Assembly: GCA_046289975.1 (NCBI GenBank)
Contig: JBKBUQ010000168.1
Location: 1 to 6,519, forward strand
Source of the DNA: UBA2798 sp046289975
Lineage (GTDB): Bacteria; Bacteroidota; Bacteroidia; Flavobacteriales_D; UBA2798
Direction of reading: 5' to 3'
Length of the DNA: 6,519 bases
The position numbers were made by a program, and so were the translations under genes. Position 1 is the first letter of the stretch. Every line of letters starts with the position of its first letter. Positions 6,467-6,519 of this stretch are shown piece by piece. The notes under the pieces were generated by a model that was given only the letters and a program-made list of their open reading frames with translations, was not told the DNA's origin and did not search any database.

Positions 6467-6519
6467 CTAATTCTGAACTATGGTAAAATTCACACATCGG
6501 TTACGACCATTATCTGCAG
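6467..6519 (-). CDS. C-terminal end of a minus-strand gene, possibly OmpA-like (partial)
   Basis: Reading the minus strand from the window edge, one frame gives ADNGRNRCVNFTIVQN and then TAG (6469-6467). The other two frames stop quickly. The pattern Asn-Arg-x-Val-x-Phe followed by hydrophobic residues is what OmpA-like peptidoglycan-binding domains show at their C-terminus, and the convergent terminator next to it fits a gene ending here. Only about 17 codons are visible, so the family assignment is tentative. Confidence 0.45.
   Translation of the reverse strand, partial: ADNGRNRCVNFTIVQN

Overview
The window looks like an ordinary chromosomal stretch from a member of the Bacteroidota, probably near the Flavobacteriales or Sphingobacteriales. 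This rests on four things: start regions that are AT-rich and lack Shine-Dalgarno sequences, a textbook Bacteroidota promoter (TTTG - 18 nt - TATATTTG) ahead of bioB, a secreted protein with a carboxypeptidase-type regulatory domain followed by a propeller-like region, and Bacteroidota-style KdsC and BioF sequences. The genus cannot be named from this window.

Left part, 1-3995, all on the minus strand and read right to left. It starts with kdsC (3477-3995), a Kdo-8-phosphate phosphatase for LPS core synthesis. Next is an exported 442-443 residue protein of unknown role (2103-3434). Then comes a promoter at 2058-2087, followed by the biotin pair bioB (1033-2040) and bioF. bioF runs off the left edge, so its last roughly 25 codons are missing. 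BioF makes 8-amino-7-oxononanoate from pimeloyl thioester and alanine, and BioB inserts sulfur in the last step. The two genes are 7 nt apart and surely cotranscribed. bioF contains no stop or frameshift; it is a good gene cut by the window.

Middle, 3996-4114: a 119-nt AT-rich divergent intergenic region between kdsC and the plus-strand pair. No clear promoter consensus was found in it.

Right part, 4115-6402, plus strand. This is a two-gene unit: a polytopic membrane protein of the RnfD/NqrB family (4115-4933), then, 11 nt later, a secreted and C-terminally anchored DUF2330 protein (4945-6402). None of the other Rnf/Nqr genes is present. The RnfD-like protein is short and appears to lack the loop that carries covalent FMN in true RnfD. 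This pair is the least understood and most interesting part of the window.

The unit ends at a perfect 15-bp inverted repeat with U-tracts (6419-6457). It probably also terminates a converging minus-strand gene, of which only the C-terminal end (6467-6519) is visible. There are no tRNA or rRNA genes, CRISPR arrays, insertion sequences or phage genes, and no gene-free stretch longer than about 120 nt.
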